DNA of 64,000 nt, taken from the NCBI GenBank assembly GCA_022410635.1, contig JAJVDF010000255.1:62001-126000 (forward strand), written 5' to 3'. This document shows, in pieces, positions 21,485 through 32,399 of this stretch. The stretch comes from Tretioscincus oriximinensis (Eukaryota; Chordata; Lepidosauria; Squamata; Gymnophthalmidae). Numbering within the stretch: the stretch's first letter is position 1; every line of letters starts with the position of its first letter. The notes below the pieces were generated by a model. That model was not told the DNA's origin and ran no database searches. It saw only the letters and a list, made by a program, of their open reading frames with translations. The translations under genes and the position numbers were made by a program.

Positions 21485-21552
21485 CGTAGGCCCTGTCCCC
21501 AGTGAGCCTTAGTCTGGGCTATATCTTGGTACAGAGCTTGGACATCCACATT
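21485..21552 (+). repeat. L2-clade LINE fragment
   Basis: GCCCTGTCCCCAGTGAGCCT and TATATCTTGGTACAGAGCTT are the reverse complement of words at 58985-59035, where they belong to an L2 3' region. Short and isolated. Confidence 0.5.
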
Positions 21553-21604
21553 CCAGTAAAGACCACAGTAAATTTAGATGGCAAGCTCCTGTGGCAAGAT
21601 ACAG

Positions 21605-21925
21605 ACGGGTCCCCCGGGCAACTTCATGTTAGCAGAAAAGTTACTGTGGGCGGTACTGAGCGCACATTGTTTGAGAAAGCATCCTTCTGCCCAGGGCTAG
21701 CCCTGCAACAGCACAACAACAGCTCTCATTTCCCTATCTTTGCATTTGGACTGCTGTTACTACTATTATTTCATGAAGCTGCTGGGCATCCAAGTCTTTA
21801 TAATAAACACTTCTCATCATGAAAAAATGGCGTAGAAAAGCAAGTAGAAATATAACATACCCATAAAGCCACAAGCAAAAATGCTACTGGAAGATTAAAA
21901 ACCGGAAGCTGTTGTTGACAACTGG
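21605..21925 (+). repeat. Unassigned interspersed repeat Y, copy 1
   Basis: It aligns with 40897-41172: shared words include GCAACTTC, GAAAAGTTA, GAGAAAGCAT, CAGCACAACAA, AACCGGAAGCTG and TTGTTGACAACTG, in the same order. About 110 bp near 21775-21890 have no counterpart in the other copy and may be a later insertion. I do not recognise the family. Confidence 0.6.
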
Positions 21926-21929
21926 CACC

Positions 21930-22440
21930 CAGTCTGTAACTCAGAATAAGGTCCAGGGGACAGGGCCAAAGCACGATCAAATCTAATTTCTTGGATCACA
22001 CTTGTCCCTGGCAAGAGCCGTACAGGATCTTCAGGTTATTGTGGGTCTGCAGTGTGGATTCAGCATGTTTATGCAGCTGAAGTTATTCAAGCGGTATATT
22101 ATTGTTACCAAATAAAATCCAACACAGTTTATCTCTTTAATGGATACAGAAGAGAACATTTTTCATCAGCGCAGTCTCACTTTTTTATGCCCATTAATGG
22201 TATAAAACTTTATCCCTCATTTTATCTAGTAAACCTGGATGTGCATGCATCTCTATCCCGGGAATACCTCCTGCAATCGTAGCACTCATTAAAGGTCGGA
22301 ACCAGAGAAGGTCACAACTATACAAAAATTTNAAAAAAAATATAGTTCAATGTGAAAACATTTTTAAACTATAATTCTTTCACCCTGGCAGGACAATGTA
22401 TGTTTCAAATAGGCACTTAGATATAGAAAGATGACACTTG
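21930..22440. other. No recognisable feature
   Basis: Nothing recognised. Confidence 0.45.
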
Positions 22441-22444
22441 ACGT

Positions 22445-22560
22445 AATTCCAGAGGAAAGCTGTTCCAAAGTTTGGGGGTCAACAAAGAAAAGACCCTCTC
22501 ATGTTACCAATCCTGGCCCATCAAAGTAGTGGGACTATAAGGCAGCCTTCCCTTTGTGAT
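22445..22560 (-). repeat. L2-clade LINE 3' fragment
   Basis: AGCTGTTCCAAAGTTTGGGG, AGAAAAGACCCTCTC and TAGTGGGACTATAAGGCAG follow the word order of reversed L2 ends (GTTCCA...GGGG, AGAAGGCCCTGTC). Confidence 0.5.
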
Positions 22561-22601
22561 TTTATCACTTGAAAACATTGCATTTAGCTTTTTTACTGAG
22601 C

Positions 22602-22905
22602 AGGCATGGATAGCTCAGTCGCTTAGGAATTCGTCTCTCGTCTGGGAGATCGAGTTTCGAAGCCCTGTGTCAGACGTGGGGAGGGGTGAGCACCTTCCAC
22701 TAGCCTGTAGCTCTAGCCAACCCAGCTATTCGAAAGCAGGAACTGCAAGAAATCGCAACTGACTGCAAGTAGATACATGGGAACCACAGTACCCTGGTGG
22801 GGAAGATAGAATGTGAGCCTTCGGGCAAAATACCCTCGTAAGCCGCTTTGAGTCCCTTTGAAAGGTGAGAAAAAGTGGGGTATAAGTTCTTCTTCTTTAT
22901 TGTCA
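22602..22905 (+). repeat. tRNA-derived SINE family A, full length
   Basis: The head reads GGATAGCTCAGTCGCTTAGG (box A) and GATCGAGTTTCGAAGCC (box B). The body CCAACCCAGCTATTCGAAAG, AGATAGAATGTGAGCC and AAGCCGCTTTGAGTCCC follows, ending in GGTATAAGTTCTTCTTCTT. It is the best copy for reading the family layout: head of about 80 bp, body of about 190 bp, TTC-rich tail. Confidence 0.85.
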
Positions 22906-23920
22906 CTGTGTGTAGATTATTTTTGAACATTCTGTGGCATTCCAGTGGCTCAGCCAATGCAGTCAAGCTAAAGATGACATGGTGGCTGCTGCAGGCTTTT
23001 TTGAACAAATTATGCAAATATAATTCCGGCTCTGCTGTTAAAATCAAATGCTGGGATCTCTCTAGGCCATGTTAATATCCCAGATTTAATCTTCATCCCC
23101 TTTTTTTTGCACCATCGGTTCCTTGTTAAGTTAGGATGATGGTAATTTGACTGCCACTGGATGTGACTTAATAGAAGGAAAGCAAAACATTTGAATTGAT
23201 TTAGGCCTGTAAATGTTTCCAGATGGAGGCACTTCTGGCAAACTTTTCACTCGCTTCCAAAAGCGGCCCTTGTTTACATTCTGAACCACCGAACAGAAGA
23301 CGTTGCGATCAGAAAGGAACATCTGATAATAATAGGAACGAAATAGTCGATGGAGATTTTACAACCAGGTTGAAGTGTTGATTCCCACAAGCTCAACTCA
23401 GCAAAAGCTGCTTCACAGAACACAAGAAGGAAACAGTGATTTTTAAATACATTTATATGCGAAAAAAGGAACATCTGATAATAATTGGAATCAGATAGTC
23501 ACTGACTGGAACATCTTTGAAAATAAGTTGGCCTTGTGTTAGGAAATTAAGATGGCATGTTAGTAACTTCTGAAAAGTGGGAGAGCAATAGCAAAACTAG
23601 TACAACCAAGATCCAAAGGCCACCGTAACAGTGTGTCACGTGTGCCAGGGCATTCGAGACAGGTTGCGTAGGAATCTGTGGAGGACACAATAATGCTTTA
23701 CTCCAATTGCCCTAGGTTCTATTTGTGGCACTAATTCCTCGAATAACATTAGGCAAAATCATGAAGTGCAAGTGTGACAGACCATAAAGTCTAAAGACCA
23801 ATCCGGAGCAGGTTTTGCCTGTCTTCTGCTTGAGAAACTCTACGAGCAATTGATAGGCCACTCTGCGAAACTGAATGCTGGAATAACTTAAATGTCCTCT
23901 CAATTGCTTCCAAATACATT
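22906..23920. other. Mostly unassigned; one short direct repeat
   Basis: Nothing recognised except a direct repeat of AAGGAACATCTGATAATAAT near 23316 and 23466, each followed by a GGAA...ATAGTC block, about 150 bp apart. Confidence 0.5.
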
Positions 23921-23923
23921 CTA

Positions 23924-23985
23924 ACAATAATAATAATAACAACAAAACAACAATAATAGTAATAGTAACAACAACATTTATTTAT
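23924..23985. repeat. (AAT/AAC)n simple repeat
   Basis: Alternating AATAAT and AACAAC triplets with GTAATAGTAA interruptions; it may be the degenerate tail of the reversed LINE to the right. Confidence 0.85.
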
Positions 23986-24465
23986 AATGCCCCTTTCACT
24001 AAATTTTTGTTACTTTCACACATATCAATTAAATAACAATAAGCCATTTATAGTGTACATACATAGTGAATATAACCCCTTGACCATAACTGAATAGGGT
24101 TAGGTTGTCCTGTAACTTAAGCAACTACAGAAGATTGTTCCAAAGCTGAGGAACCAAGTCTTGAAATGCCTGAAGCCTAGAGGTCACAGAAGGGATTGAA
24201 AAAATACTAACTGGCATATGCGAGGATAGTTTCGCTGGCAGATAGTTTGAGGCATTTGACCTAAGGGTCTTAAAAGGCCAGCACTAGAATTTTGAACTCA
24301 GTTCTAGAATGAACTGGTAACCAATGGTGTGATCTACAGGAGGCAATGATATGAGACTATGTAAGTCTGCACAAGCAGCTGTGTTTTGAACTATGGTCAA
24401 CACTGCAGTAGGAGTGAGACTTGTGGAATGGCAGTAAATAAACCATTGCAATACTCAAGACATCG
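23985..24465 (-). repeat. L2-like LINE, diverged
   Basis: It starts with TTTATTTATAATGCCCC, a reversed tail, and continues through GGCCAGCACTAGAATTTTGA, ACTGGTAACCAATGG and AGTAAGTCTGC-like words. That order matches the reversed L2 copy at 52.5-53.9 kb. Too diverged to show an open frame. Confidence 0.55.
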
Positions 24466-24712
24466 AGAGCCAGTCTAGCCTAGTGATTAGAGTTCTATCT
24501 GGAAGTCTCCCAGTTCGGTTCTGCACATCTCCACGAAGCCAGCTGGGAGAGCTTGGGATGGTCACAGTTCTTTGAAGCTCTCAGTCCCATCAACTTCACA
24601 AAGGCTCTGTTGTGAAGAGAAGAACACAAGGTTATATAAGCCGCTTTGATTCCATTCTGGTTGAGAAAAGCGAGATAAAAAAACCCTTCTTTTTTCCCCC
24701 TCTTCTTGTAGT
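24466..24712 (+). repeat. tRNA-derived SINE family B
   Basis: Head GCCTAGTGATTAGAGTTC (box A) and CAGTTCGGTTCTGC (box B). Body: AGCCAGCTGGGAGAGCTTGG and AAGCCGCTTTGATTCC. Tail: TTCTTTTTTCCCCCTCTTCTT. Confidence 0.8.
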
Positions 24713-24714
24713 TG

Positions 24715-25528
24715 TCTCAACTGAGAGGAATCTCCCAGATTCTGCAAAGATTTGGTAGAGGGAAATGGCAGATTTTGGTTGTTTCAATAAAAAGCTATTA
24801 TCTGCTTGGAAAAAAATTATCAGAGAAATTATTTGATGGATTTTTCTTTCTGATGTGCTCCTGTTTAACTCCTCCACCCACACCCCAAAGTCTTTGCAAC
24901 TGCAAACCAGAAGATCTTGGTACCTTTGCTGTTTTCTGGCCACAATAACTTGACAAATTAGCTCTGTTTCTTAGAAGCGTCTTTTGATCGTGAAACCCAA
25001 CATCCCTATGTAATCTTTTTCTCAGCCTCCTGATTTTGGGGAGAAACAGATTCTGTAACAGCGCTTAGCTACAAATGAGCACCTTTAGGAGGCTATTCTA
25101 TATTTCCAGGGATAATTGGAGCTCAGCAGGTAGTTAATTATTTTAGATTGTTTGACTGCAGTTTTGCACAGAGGCAAGGAAAGGTGTGAACAGGGCTTCT
25201 GAAGGAGCTCTTGTATTGCATTGTTGTAACCCCTGCTTAGATAAAGGTGTCCCGTATGATCTAGATTTTAAGAAATTTTTGTTTTGCTCTGTTTTGCAAA
25301 AACGAAAGGAAATTGCTTAAAAGTATTCCCCTGTGGTTTTAATTTGTGATATACCTTGCAAAAAATAAAAAATAGAAATGCATTTTTGTGGGGTCATATT
25401 ATGATTACAATTCCTTTGTCCAGTTTTGTCAGGATCTTTCCAGAAAGGGACATAACACTAAGTCCTCTATGTCCTCCCATGATGGTGTGCTGTCTAAGAA
25501 CCTCCTTCCTTCTTTTTTTCCATCCATA
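24715..25528. other. No recognisable feature
   Basis: Sequence between two family B SINEs; nothing recognised. Confidence 0.45.
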
Positions 25529-25529
25529 C

Positions 25530-25762
25530 ATCCACACTGGTGTAGTGGTGAGAGTGTCAGTTCCGTATTTTGAAGTCTCCCAGTTCAATTCTGCAGTCTT
25601 CCACAAAAGCCAGCTGGGTGACCTTGGGATTTATTGAGCTCACTTAGCCCCAAATACTTCAGAAGGTGTCAGTTGTGAAGAGGAAAATGTTATATAAGCC
25701 ACTTTGATTCCCTTCAGGTTGAGGAAAGCAGGCTATAAAAACTGACTTCTTTTTCAATAATT
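25530..25762 (+). repeat. tRNA-derived SINE family B
   Basis: Head CTGGTGTAGTGGTGAGAGTG and CAGTTCAATTCTGC, body AGCCAGCTGGGTGACCTTGG and AAGCCACTTTGATTCCC, end GGCTATAAAAACTGACTTC. Near full length. Confidence 0.8.
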
Positions 25763-26360
25763 GATATAACACTTATTTTAAAATCATTGACAAATCATTT
25801 AAAAGAAGCTAATATGTAACCAAAAACAGATCATAATGTAATATTGATAGAGCTTAGCCCTCGTCAGAAAAGAAATATCTAAACTATAAGTGATTCTGAT
25901 AAAAAAATTGATCAAATTTGTGAACTGAAGACTTTTTATAGATTTTTTTACAAAAAATAGAAGGTGGACTTCTGATCGCAAGCTTTGATAAATCACAGAT
26001 AAAATGATATATTGGGCTGAACTTACAAATGAGACAGAGCAGAAGGAGAGGAAATTTTGTGTTTTTTTTAATATTATTATTATTTTTCAAACACTAATAC
26101 CAATTCTTATCAGACTTTTTACAAAAAACTATTCCTACCCATCCCCCCATCCAAAAGCGAAAAAGAATAAACATCCAAATTTCAATTCAATTAAATATTT
26201 CTAACAACTTCTTTATTTCCCTGTACAATTCTTCCTTTAAATGAACATTTCTTGCCATTAATATCAAATGTCTCCATTTCTCTCTTACATTTAATGTCAG
26301 ATTACTTACTGATAAACCCAAATACACAAAACAACTAAGAAGTCAAAGAAGAAATTAGGA
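25763..26360. other. AT-rich tract
   Basis: Strongly AT-rich, with runs of T. The part from about 26060 resembles a reversed L1-type 3' end, but I could not fix its limits. Confidence 0.4.
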
Positions 26361-26364
26361 TTGT

Positions 26365-26560
26365 TAAAATTAGACATTTATAAAGCTTTCGACAGAATTA
26401 ACCACAAATATTTATTTAAAGTTTGTGAAACTGATGGATTAGAAAAACTGTTTTTCTGCAAAACATTAAAAAATATATGAGCAAAACCAGGTATACTTAA
26501 GAATAAATGGAGGCATGTTAAAAAAAATGATTTGATAAATGGAAGGAGAGGAAGTTAACG
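26365..26560 (+). pseudogene. L1-like LINE reverse transcriptase fragment
   Basis: One frame reads DIYKAFDRINHKYLFK, then a GLEKLFFCKTLKNI stretch and VYLRINGGM before a stop. This matches the order of L1 RT motifs around the first palm aspartate (D..KAFD) and the following helix. Only about 60 residues are recognisable. The fragment is AT-rich and decayed. RTE or other LINE clades cannot be fully excluded. Confidence 0.55.
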
Positions 26561-26779
26561 AAGTAATCATAAAGACAAAAAGATTGTCATTCTAAATAAT
26601 TCAGTTAAAATAACTTTTAACAAAATAAAAAAAAACCTAAAAGATCAATTTAATAGGGATAGGAATCTGATTCAGTAGCTTTTCACCACATTGCACTTTC
26701 TTTGTTTCCAAACAGTGTCGAACCGTTCAAGTATGAACTGTAATCTACATAATAGCTACAAACGTGGATGGATCTGTGA

Positions 26780-26968
26780 TAGGCTGACCAGATGATCCCT
26801 TTTTGGGGGGGTGAAAACCCATTTGGGGGGCACCTCCCGTTTTTTTCTGAGGAAAAAAAATTGGAAAAAAATATTTTTTTGAAACATTTTTTCTCAGAAA
26901 AAACTGGGAGGCACCCCAAAAACAGGTTTTCAAACACACACNCCCAAAAGGGGTCATCTGGTCAGCCT
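26780..26968. mobile_element. Palindromic hAT-type MITE, copy 4
   Basis: TAGGCTGACCAGATGATCC and the complementary right end. Flanks read ATCTGTGA (26772-26779) and ATCTGTGG (26969-26976), an 8-bp duplication with one change. Arms: GGGGGCACCTCCCGTTTTTT and complement. Confidence 0.88.
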
Positions 26969-27229
26969 ATCTGTGGGCTTCTACATAATCCAGCACAGCA
27001 ACATAAAACCTCCTATAGTTGTAGATATCAACATTTATTCAATCTTAATCTCATTTCTTCCTCCTACCATTGTTTACTACTTGCTCTAACGAGACCAGTC
27101 TATAATGAGACGTAGATCCTTGAGGAAACAAAGCATGAGACTTAGGCTGGAGAGGGGAGGAGTTTGGAGAGTGAGGGAAGGAGTTGAGCAAAATGCAGGA
27201 AATGCCTCAAGAAACTCGATACAAGTTTC

Positions 27230-27480
27230 TCCCGCCTNTCCGCCCCACAACCTTTTCGTCACATGACTTCCGACCATGCCCATTTTGGTCACATGATTCC
27301 AGCCTGCCNCTTTATGGTGCCCCACCCACCACTAACGCCATTTCCTGTTTTGCTTCCAGGATGCCACTTTAGTGATGGGCGAGGCTGGAAGTCATGTGAT
27401 CAAAAAGGGGTGGGGCCAAAAGTCATGTGACCCCAAAAAGGAGTGAATCTATAAAGGGCCCAGCTGGATGAAATTCCCCC
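27230..27480 (+). promoter_or_regulatory. Cluster of CATGTGA sites before a TATA box
   Basis: Four copies of a GTCA[CT][AG]TGA-type word lie in 175 bp: GTCACATGAC (27258-27267), GTCACATGAT (27288-27297), GTCATGTGAT (27391-27400) and GTCATGTGAC (27422-27431). TATAAAG follows at 27450-27456. Such words are known sites of MITF/TFE-type bHLH-ZIP factors. The two pairs are in inverted orientation with similar flanks (ATTCCAGCCTGCC against GAGGCTGGAAGT), so the stretch is also an imperfect palindrome and may be a transposon arm. Confidence 0.3.
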
Positions 27481-27484
27481 TCAT

Positions 27485-28270
27485 ATGAATGTTTCACTTT
27501 GATTTTATACCATCAATGGCTGAGTGTGTTACTTCTTCCTGTGGCAAGTGGAAGCAACCTATATTGAGGACATCCAGCATAATATCTTATCAACATCAAC
27601 AAAATATCGCAGTACCTATTGTTTAATAATACCTTGTGGGGCCATTCATATAACAGACTAAGCATAATAGTAACCAAAAATAGTAACAAGGGTGTGTAAT
27701 ATTGGTGAGGATATGCTGTGGTATCGTTACACTTGCAGCTTTAACATGGGAAAGAATAAATAGAATATATAGAAAAAATTAAAAATATGATGCAGTGTAA
27801 TTTTAGCAAAAAAAAAAAAAAGGATTTGGAGGGGGAAATGATATGTGGCATAAAATACGGTGCCTTCTTTCCCCAGTGAACATGCAGAGGGCAATATAAA
27901 AGTTTTTTAAAAATACAGCAGCATTCCTTTCACACTCCCATTTGCCTCTGAGGTTTGTCCACTTCCTTCCTGTGGCTTTTTATAGAATCATGTGTGTTTC
28001 TTTCACGTCCGGCAATAAAAGGATGTTTTGTGCTTCTTCTGCTGCGGTTGTGTTTGTCCCTCTGAGGACACACACTTTTTGTTTTGTTTTGTTTTAAATT
28101 CAACCTCCGGCTATGATCCCTGACACTGTCGTTCTGGTTTCTGTGGTAGAAGACACTTTCAAAAAGATCAAATGCAGAGGATTTGGGGATTGATTCAGTT
28201 CTGAACATCACATGAGACTCTTTTATATAGAAGTACAGCCTTAATTTCTCATTCACAAATATGAAATTCA
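27485..28270. other. No recognisable feature
   Basis: AT-rich sequence with one poly(A) run (27813-27826); nothing recognised. Confidence 0.45.
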
Positions 28271-28272
28271 CG

Positions 28273-28473
28273 TAGGCTGAACAGATGACCCCTTTTGGGG
28301 GGGTGTTGAAAACCCGTTTTTAGGGGGCCTCCCAGTTTTTTCTGAGNAAAATTTAAAAAACATTTTTTTTCAAAAAAAATCTTTTTTTGAAAAAAAAATT
28401 CTCAGAAAAAACTGTGAGGCACCCCAAAAGCAGGTTTTCAACCCGCCGCAAAAGGGGTCATCTGGTCAGCCTA
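28273..28473. mobile_element. Palindromic hAT-type MITE, copy 5
   Basis: Ends TAGGCTGAACAGATGACC and GGTCATCTGGTCAGCCTA with complementary arms and a long A/T core. No clear 8-bp duplication (AATTCACG against CGACATGG). It adjoins a 5'-truncated family A SINE. Confidence 0.85.
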
Positions 28474-28682
28474 CGACATGGAGAGACATGAGCTCCCTCT
28501 ACTGACCTCTGCTTCAGCCAACCTAGCTATTTGCAAGTAAGCAATTGCAAATAGACTAATTGGGACCATCACAATGTGTTGGGGAAGATAGAATATAAGC
28601 TTTTGGGTGAAAAATAGCTTGTAAGCTACTCCCAATTTCTTTGGGTGCAAACGGCAGGGAATAAAAACGCAATAATAATAAA
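28474..28682 (+). repeat. SINE family A, head missing
   Basis: Body words GAGCTCCCTCTACTGACCTC, AGCCAACCTAGCTATTTGC, GGGGAAGATAGAATATAAGC and AGCTTGTAAGCTACTCCC are in family A order. The tRNA-like head is lost at the MITE boundary. Confidence 0.7.
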
Positions 28683-28771
28683 ATTTCTTCCTCCTCTCCT
28701 TCTTCCTCTCCTTGTTCCTCTTCTTTTTCCTCTTCTTCCTCTCCTTCAGCCTCCTCTCCTTCTTCTTCTTC
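28683..28771. repeat. Polypyrimidine simple repeat
   Basis: Almost pure C/T for about 90 bp, made of CTTCCTCCTCTCCTTC-like units. It probably grew from the TTC-rich tail of the SINE on its left. Confidence 0.9.
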
Positions 28772-28774
28772 TAA

Positions 28775-28872
28775 AACCCAAAGAACTATGACTAGATCCA
28801 AGGTCATCCAGCTCCCTTTGTGGAGGAGTGCAAAATCGAATTAGAGAACACTAACCACATGACTGAAACTCT
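28775..28872 (-). repeat. SINE family B fragment
   Basis: AGATCCAAGGTCATCCAGCT and GTGGAGGAGTGCAAAATCGA are reversed family B words, including a degraded box B. It stands tail to tail with the family A copy. Confidence 0.6.
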
Positions 28873-28879
28873 ACCATAA

Positions 28880-29640
28880 GATAAAACTGGTTCTGTATAG
28901 CTGCATACTTTCTTCTATAAGCCACTTTTGAGCTGTTTGGGCAATACATGTCAGTGCAGCCTGGTAGCTAAAAGTCAGAGAATTCTGTCTCTACACAATA
29001 CTGTGAAATACTGGGAACTTTGAGTTGTGTATGTGCTGCCATTTATGAAAAAAAGTTTAAGTTTTGTTGCAATCTTTTTTCCCCCAGTTATTTTTCAAGT
29101 TATTTCGTAGCAGTCCCTTCTTTCCTCTGTCGTCCTTTTTCTGATTTGCTAAATGCCAGGGGCTAATTTTGTTGATATCATGCATTTATGAGAAAGCTGT
29201 AAGGCATCTGAGCTTAAAATTAGAACTTAATAGCCGTTTCTGTGTTTGCTTTATTAATAGAAGTAACCTCCTTCATCAAAAGTGGCATGCAGAGAAGAAT
29301 ATGAGAAATTAGCAATAGGTGATAACAGGCTTTGAGACCTCCATGCAGATTTCATGAAATACCACCTTGGAGATAATGGTTTTCACTGTGGCTGACTTAA
29401 TGAAGGGACAAAAAAGAATTTGTAATAGGTCCCACCTGAAAAGCAAATACATCTAGCATGAAAATCTGCTTCAGTGTATAAAACCAGTAAGGTTTCCTTT
29501 AATGGTGACAATTAAGAGCTGATCTCTAGCTTCAGTGTTGATCAGTGGTCAAAGCTGAACTTGGTTATTTATTAAAATTTCCATACAGCTTCCATAAACA
29601 TTTCAAAGGACATACAAATATAAAGATAAGGNCAAAAGCA
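28880..29640. other. Unique-looking sequence
   Basis: No repeat recognised. The stretch at about 29090-29560 has mixed composition with words such as GGTCCCACCTGAAAAGC and no simple repeats, and could be a conserved non-coding element. This is only a guess from its look. Confidence 0.3.
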
Positions 29641-29654
29641 TTAAAAAATCAGGA

Positions 29655-29796
29655 GTGTCCAATTGATAGCCCTGCAGATGTTTCTGAACTACAACTTTCA
29701 GCATTGCATTCCATGCATTGAAACAGGTGGAATGCGGGAAGTTTCAGTTCAGAGACATCAAAAGAGCTATCAGATGGACACACCTAGATGATTAAA
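29655..29796. mobile_element. Fold-back MITE, second family
   Basis: The left arm GTGTCCAATTGATAGCCC through GAACTACAACTTTCAGC is complementary to the right arm ending AAGAGCTATCAGATGGACAC. Outer ends read GGAGTGTCC and GGACACACC. The arms carry GATGTTTCTGAACT and its near complement. Non-coding and diverged. Confidence 0.55.
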
Positions 29797-29799
29797 AAC

Positions 29800-29905
29800 G
29801 AAGGGAATACCCAGTTGAAGACATACGTCTTTAGGAAACATCTGAAAACTGTGCCTCACAAATATCAGAGGGTGGGTGTTCCACAGGCGAGGGCTACCAC
29901 AAAAA
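29800..29905 (-). repeat. L2-like LINE fragment
   Basis: AAGACATACGTCTTTAGG, GGGTGTTCCACAGGCGAGG resembles the reversed L2 region around the KTHLF-type C-terminus. Weak. Confidence 0.35.
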
Positions 29906-29909
29906 TTGC

Positions 29910-31060
29910 AGGTTATAATCAAATAGCATTCTACATTTTGTGGAACTTACTGTAGGACCATTTCAAGATGATCTCAGCTTATTAACCAATGATTCCAACT
30001 TGATGATTCCAAGTTTGATGATTACAGCTGCAGTTGGATGAGGGCTCATCAAGTCCAGTGTGTGAGGGATGTGGTACAAACGCTCAAGTTCAAACACTTA
30101 TGCTTTGAAGGTCTGATTCTGAAGACCTCTCCCACAGTCTCCATCACTGTATTCATTAAGAAAGTCACCTCTTTGATCTGACCTTTAACTGAAAAAACCA
30201 ACTCTCCTTTCTCTACTTTCCAGGCATAGGGCGATATAAAATACAAATAAATAAATAAACTTACAGTAGAAGTGTTCTGTACAACTTGTTCGTGATTAGT
30301 TTCAAACATTAGAGTGAGAGGACGAGATAAATAAAAGTTCCGGACATTAAACTGTAATATCAGAAAGCAATTTAAAATCTCAATATGCCAATATGCAATA
30401 TAAAATATGCCAGCATAAATCAGTTCACGTTTATAAGTAGAATAACTGTCTGGCTCAAAGTACCAGTTTGGTAGGTTAAAAAACCCCACTGTTTATATAG
30501 AGCCCAGTAATAATATTCCTCAAAAGTCACNAGGTCTAAAAATCCAGCTCAGTCGACACAGAATAAGTGCAACAAATCCATACTGTGGGTCCAGGTGGCA
30601 ATAAACACCTCAGCCAGTACTATATGCAATTATTTTTATTTGTATGAATGTAGATGATTCTTGCACACCTGGCAGCTACATGCCCACTCTGCAATGACAT
30701 TCTACCTTGGAGTGTGAATTTGAGGTACAAACTGTAAAACCTTTGCAAAAAACCCGATTCATTTCAATAAACTGTTCATTTCTTGTGCTACCTTTCTATA
30801 AAATACCAAATATCAAACTGCCTTGGGTTTACTACAGAACAACCAACAGAACAGCCATGACAATCCAAGGCCGCAATTATATGTCAATTATATTATTCCA
30901 GTGTTTTGGGATATTCAAGAACTGAGCATGAATATTCCAGAATAAAGCACTCACAAGAGTACTTTACTTGAGAATATCCAAAAATATCCAGAACTATTGC
31001 AATAAATAAATAGTGCACCGTAGATGCAGCATTCATTTTGCATTTTGTTCCTATTCTAAA
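29910..31060. other. No firm feature
   Basis: AT-rich; a 146-codon minus frame (30049-30489) shows no domain. At 30225-30261 GGCGATATAAAATACAAAT plus AAATAAATAAAC may be a LINE/SINE tail. Confidence 0.4.
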
Positions 31061-31061
31061 A

Positions 31062-31215
31062 GTATTGCTTGCTAGTGTGGAGTATAAGAGTCCCTAGGTT
31101 CAGATCTCTACATGGCCATGAAAACCCTGTCTCTCAGCCAAATATATCTCACGGAATTGTAAGGATTTTTCAGAGGAAAGGCAGAATACAAATGGCACAA
31201 ACAAATAAATATCCA
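31062..31215 (+). repeat. tRNA-derived SINE fragment
   Basis: CTAGTGTGGAGTATAAGAGT and TAGGTTCAGATCTC occupy box A and box B positions. The body CCCTGTCTCTCAGCC, CACGGAATTGTAAGG and the tail ACAAATAAATA follow the Sauria-type order. Confidence 0.5.
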
Positions 31216-31219
31216 CTGC

Positions 31220-32100
31220 ATACATCCTCTTACCGAGTACCTTTGTGACCAGAAGAGCAGGGGTGTAGATTAAGGCATACAGATATTATTTGGGTGTAAT
31301 TTGAGGCTGCCTGTCTGCAGAATGAAAGCGATGATTTTCAAGAACACAGGGAGTTCTTTATATTAGGAGAATCGCTCACACATTGACATTTTCACTGAAA
31401 TTGCACTCTATATAGCCATTCCATTGATTGTGCTAAACAGAAGAAAAGCATCAGCTTGTGTGCACACCATGGTCTTGTTTCAGTTGGAATGTAATTGTCT
31501 GATCAAAGAAAGCAAGAAATAAGGCCTGAATAGATCGACTGATAGGAACTTTCCTTCTTGAATTTTACTATATTTTAAAATGTTCCTTCCAAACAAAGTT
31601 CAAGTCTGCATCCACATATAGTGCAAAGGGGGGGGGGGGGAGTTGCTTAACTTTTTTTAGAGTGTAGCTATGCACATGTCTTAATGTGCATTAAATCGGA
31701 TTCTGCTGTAAGGAAATCATACAGAAATATAGTGAGCCAAATGTATAGTATATTCAAATGAATCTGCATTAAGCCTGTGTTACTGCATGGAGAAGCTGAT
31801 GAATTGGATACTGAACTGCATTCCCATCACATTGGACATTCATAACCTTTTTGGCATGTTATTCTCAGTCCCCCTTTGTATGTCTGAGCTCCAAGAAGAA
31901 ATCAAAGAGCACATGTTTTGCCTCAAATCTCACCTGAGTTCTTGTTGCCCCTGCCTACNCCCACTAGTGCACACCATACAGATGCTTTTTAGCAGGGACA
32001 CAGAGGATTGCACAATGAAATCAGAAAAGAGATATTGTTTGTAAAATCCAGGGCAAATGGATTGTTGAAACTGTGTGAACTCATGAGGCAGAACTGCATG
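31220..32100. other. No recognisable feature
   Basis: Contains a G run (31628-31641) and otherwise nothing recognised. Confidence 0.45.
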
Positions 32101-32104
32101 AACT

Positions 32105-32395
32105 TGTGAGGCATGAATGGCTCAGTCATTAAGAATAAGTCCATTAATGAAGCCCTGTGTGGCTGTGGAGAGGTGGGGAGCACCCCCTACTGGCCTCAGC
32201 TTTAGCCAAGTCAGCTATTTGAAAGGAAGTAGATTTGTAATCTACATTTCAAGCAGATTTGTGAGTACCACCACTAATCTAGTGGGGAAAATAAAATAAA
32301 CGTAAGCCTTCAGGCNAAAATTAAGCCATTTTTCAGTCCCTTCAGGCAAGAAGGTCAGGGTATAAAACCAATTATTATTCTCCTCCTTCTCTTCC
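32105..32395 (+). repeat. tRNA-derived SINE family A
   Basis: Head GAGGCATGAATGGCTCAGTC with box B region lost (TTAATGAAGCCCTGTG). Body GGAGCACCCCCTACTGGCCT, AGCCAAGTCAGCTATTTGAA, GTAAGCCTTCAGGC and GGTATAAAACCAATTATTATT. Confidence 0.75.
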
Positions 32396-32399
32396 TTCG

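Noticed and set aside
22602..22680. A possible functional tRNA gene
   Set aside because: Box A and box B are present, but the downstream body and tail are those of SINE family A, and the cloverleaf is not intact.
28556..28807. A Glu-rich protein on the minus strand
   Set aside because: It is the translation of the C/T simple repeat.
30049..30489. A 146-codon minus-strand frame
   Set aside because: AT-rich, overlaps a possible LINE/SINE tail and shows no domain; most likely chance.
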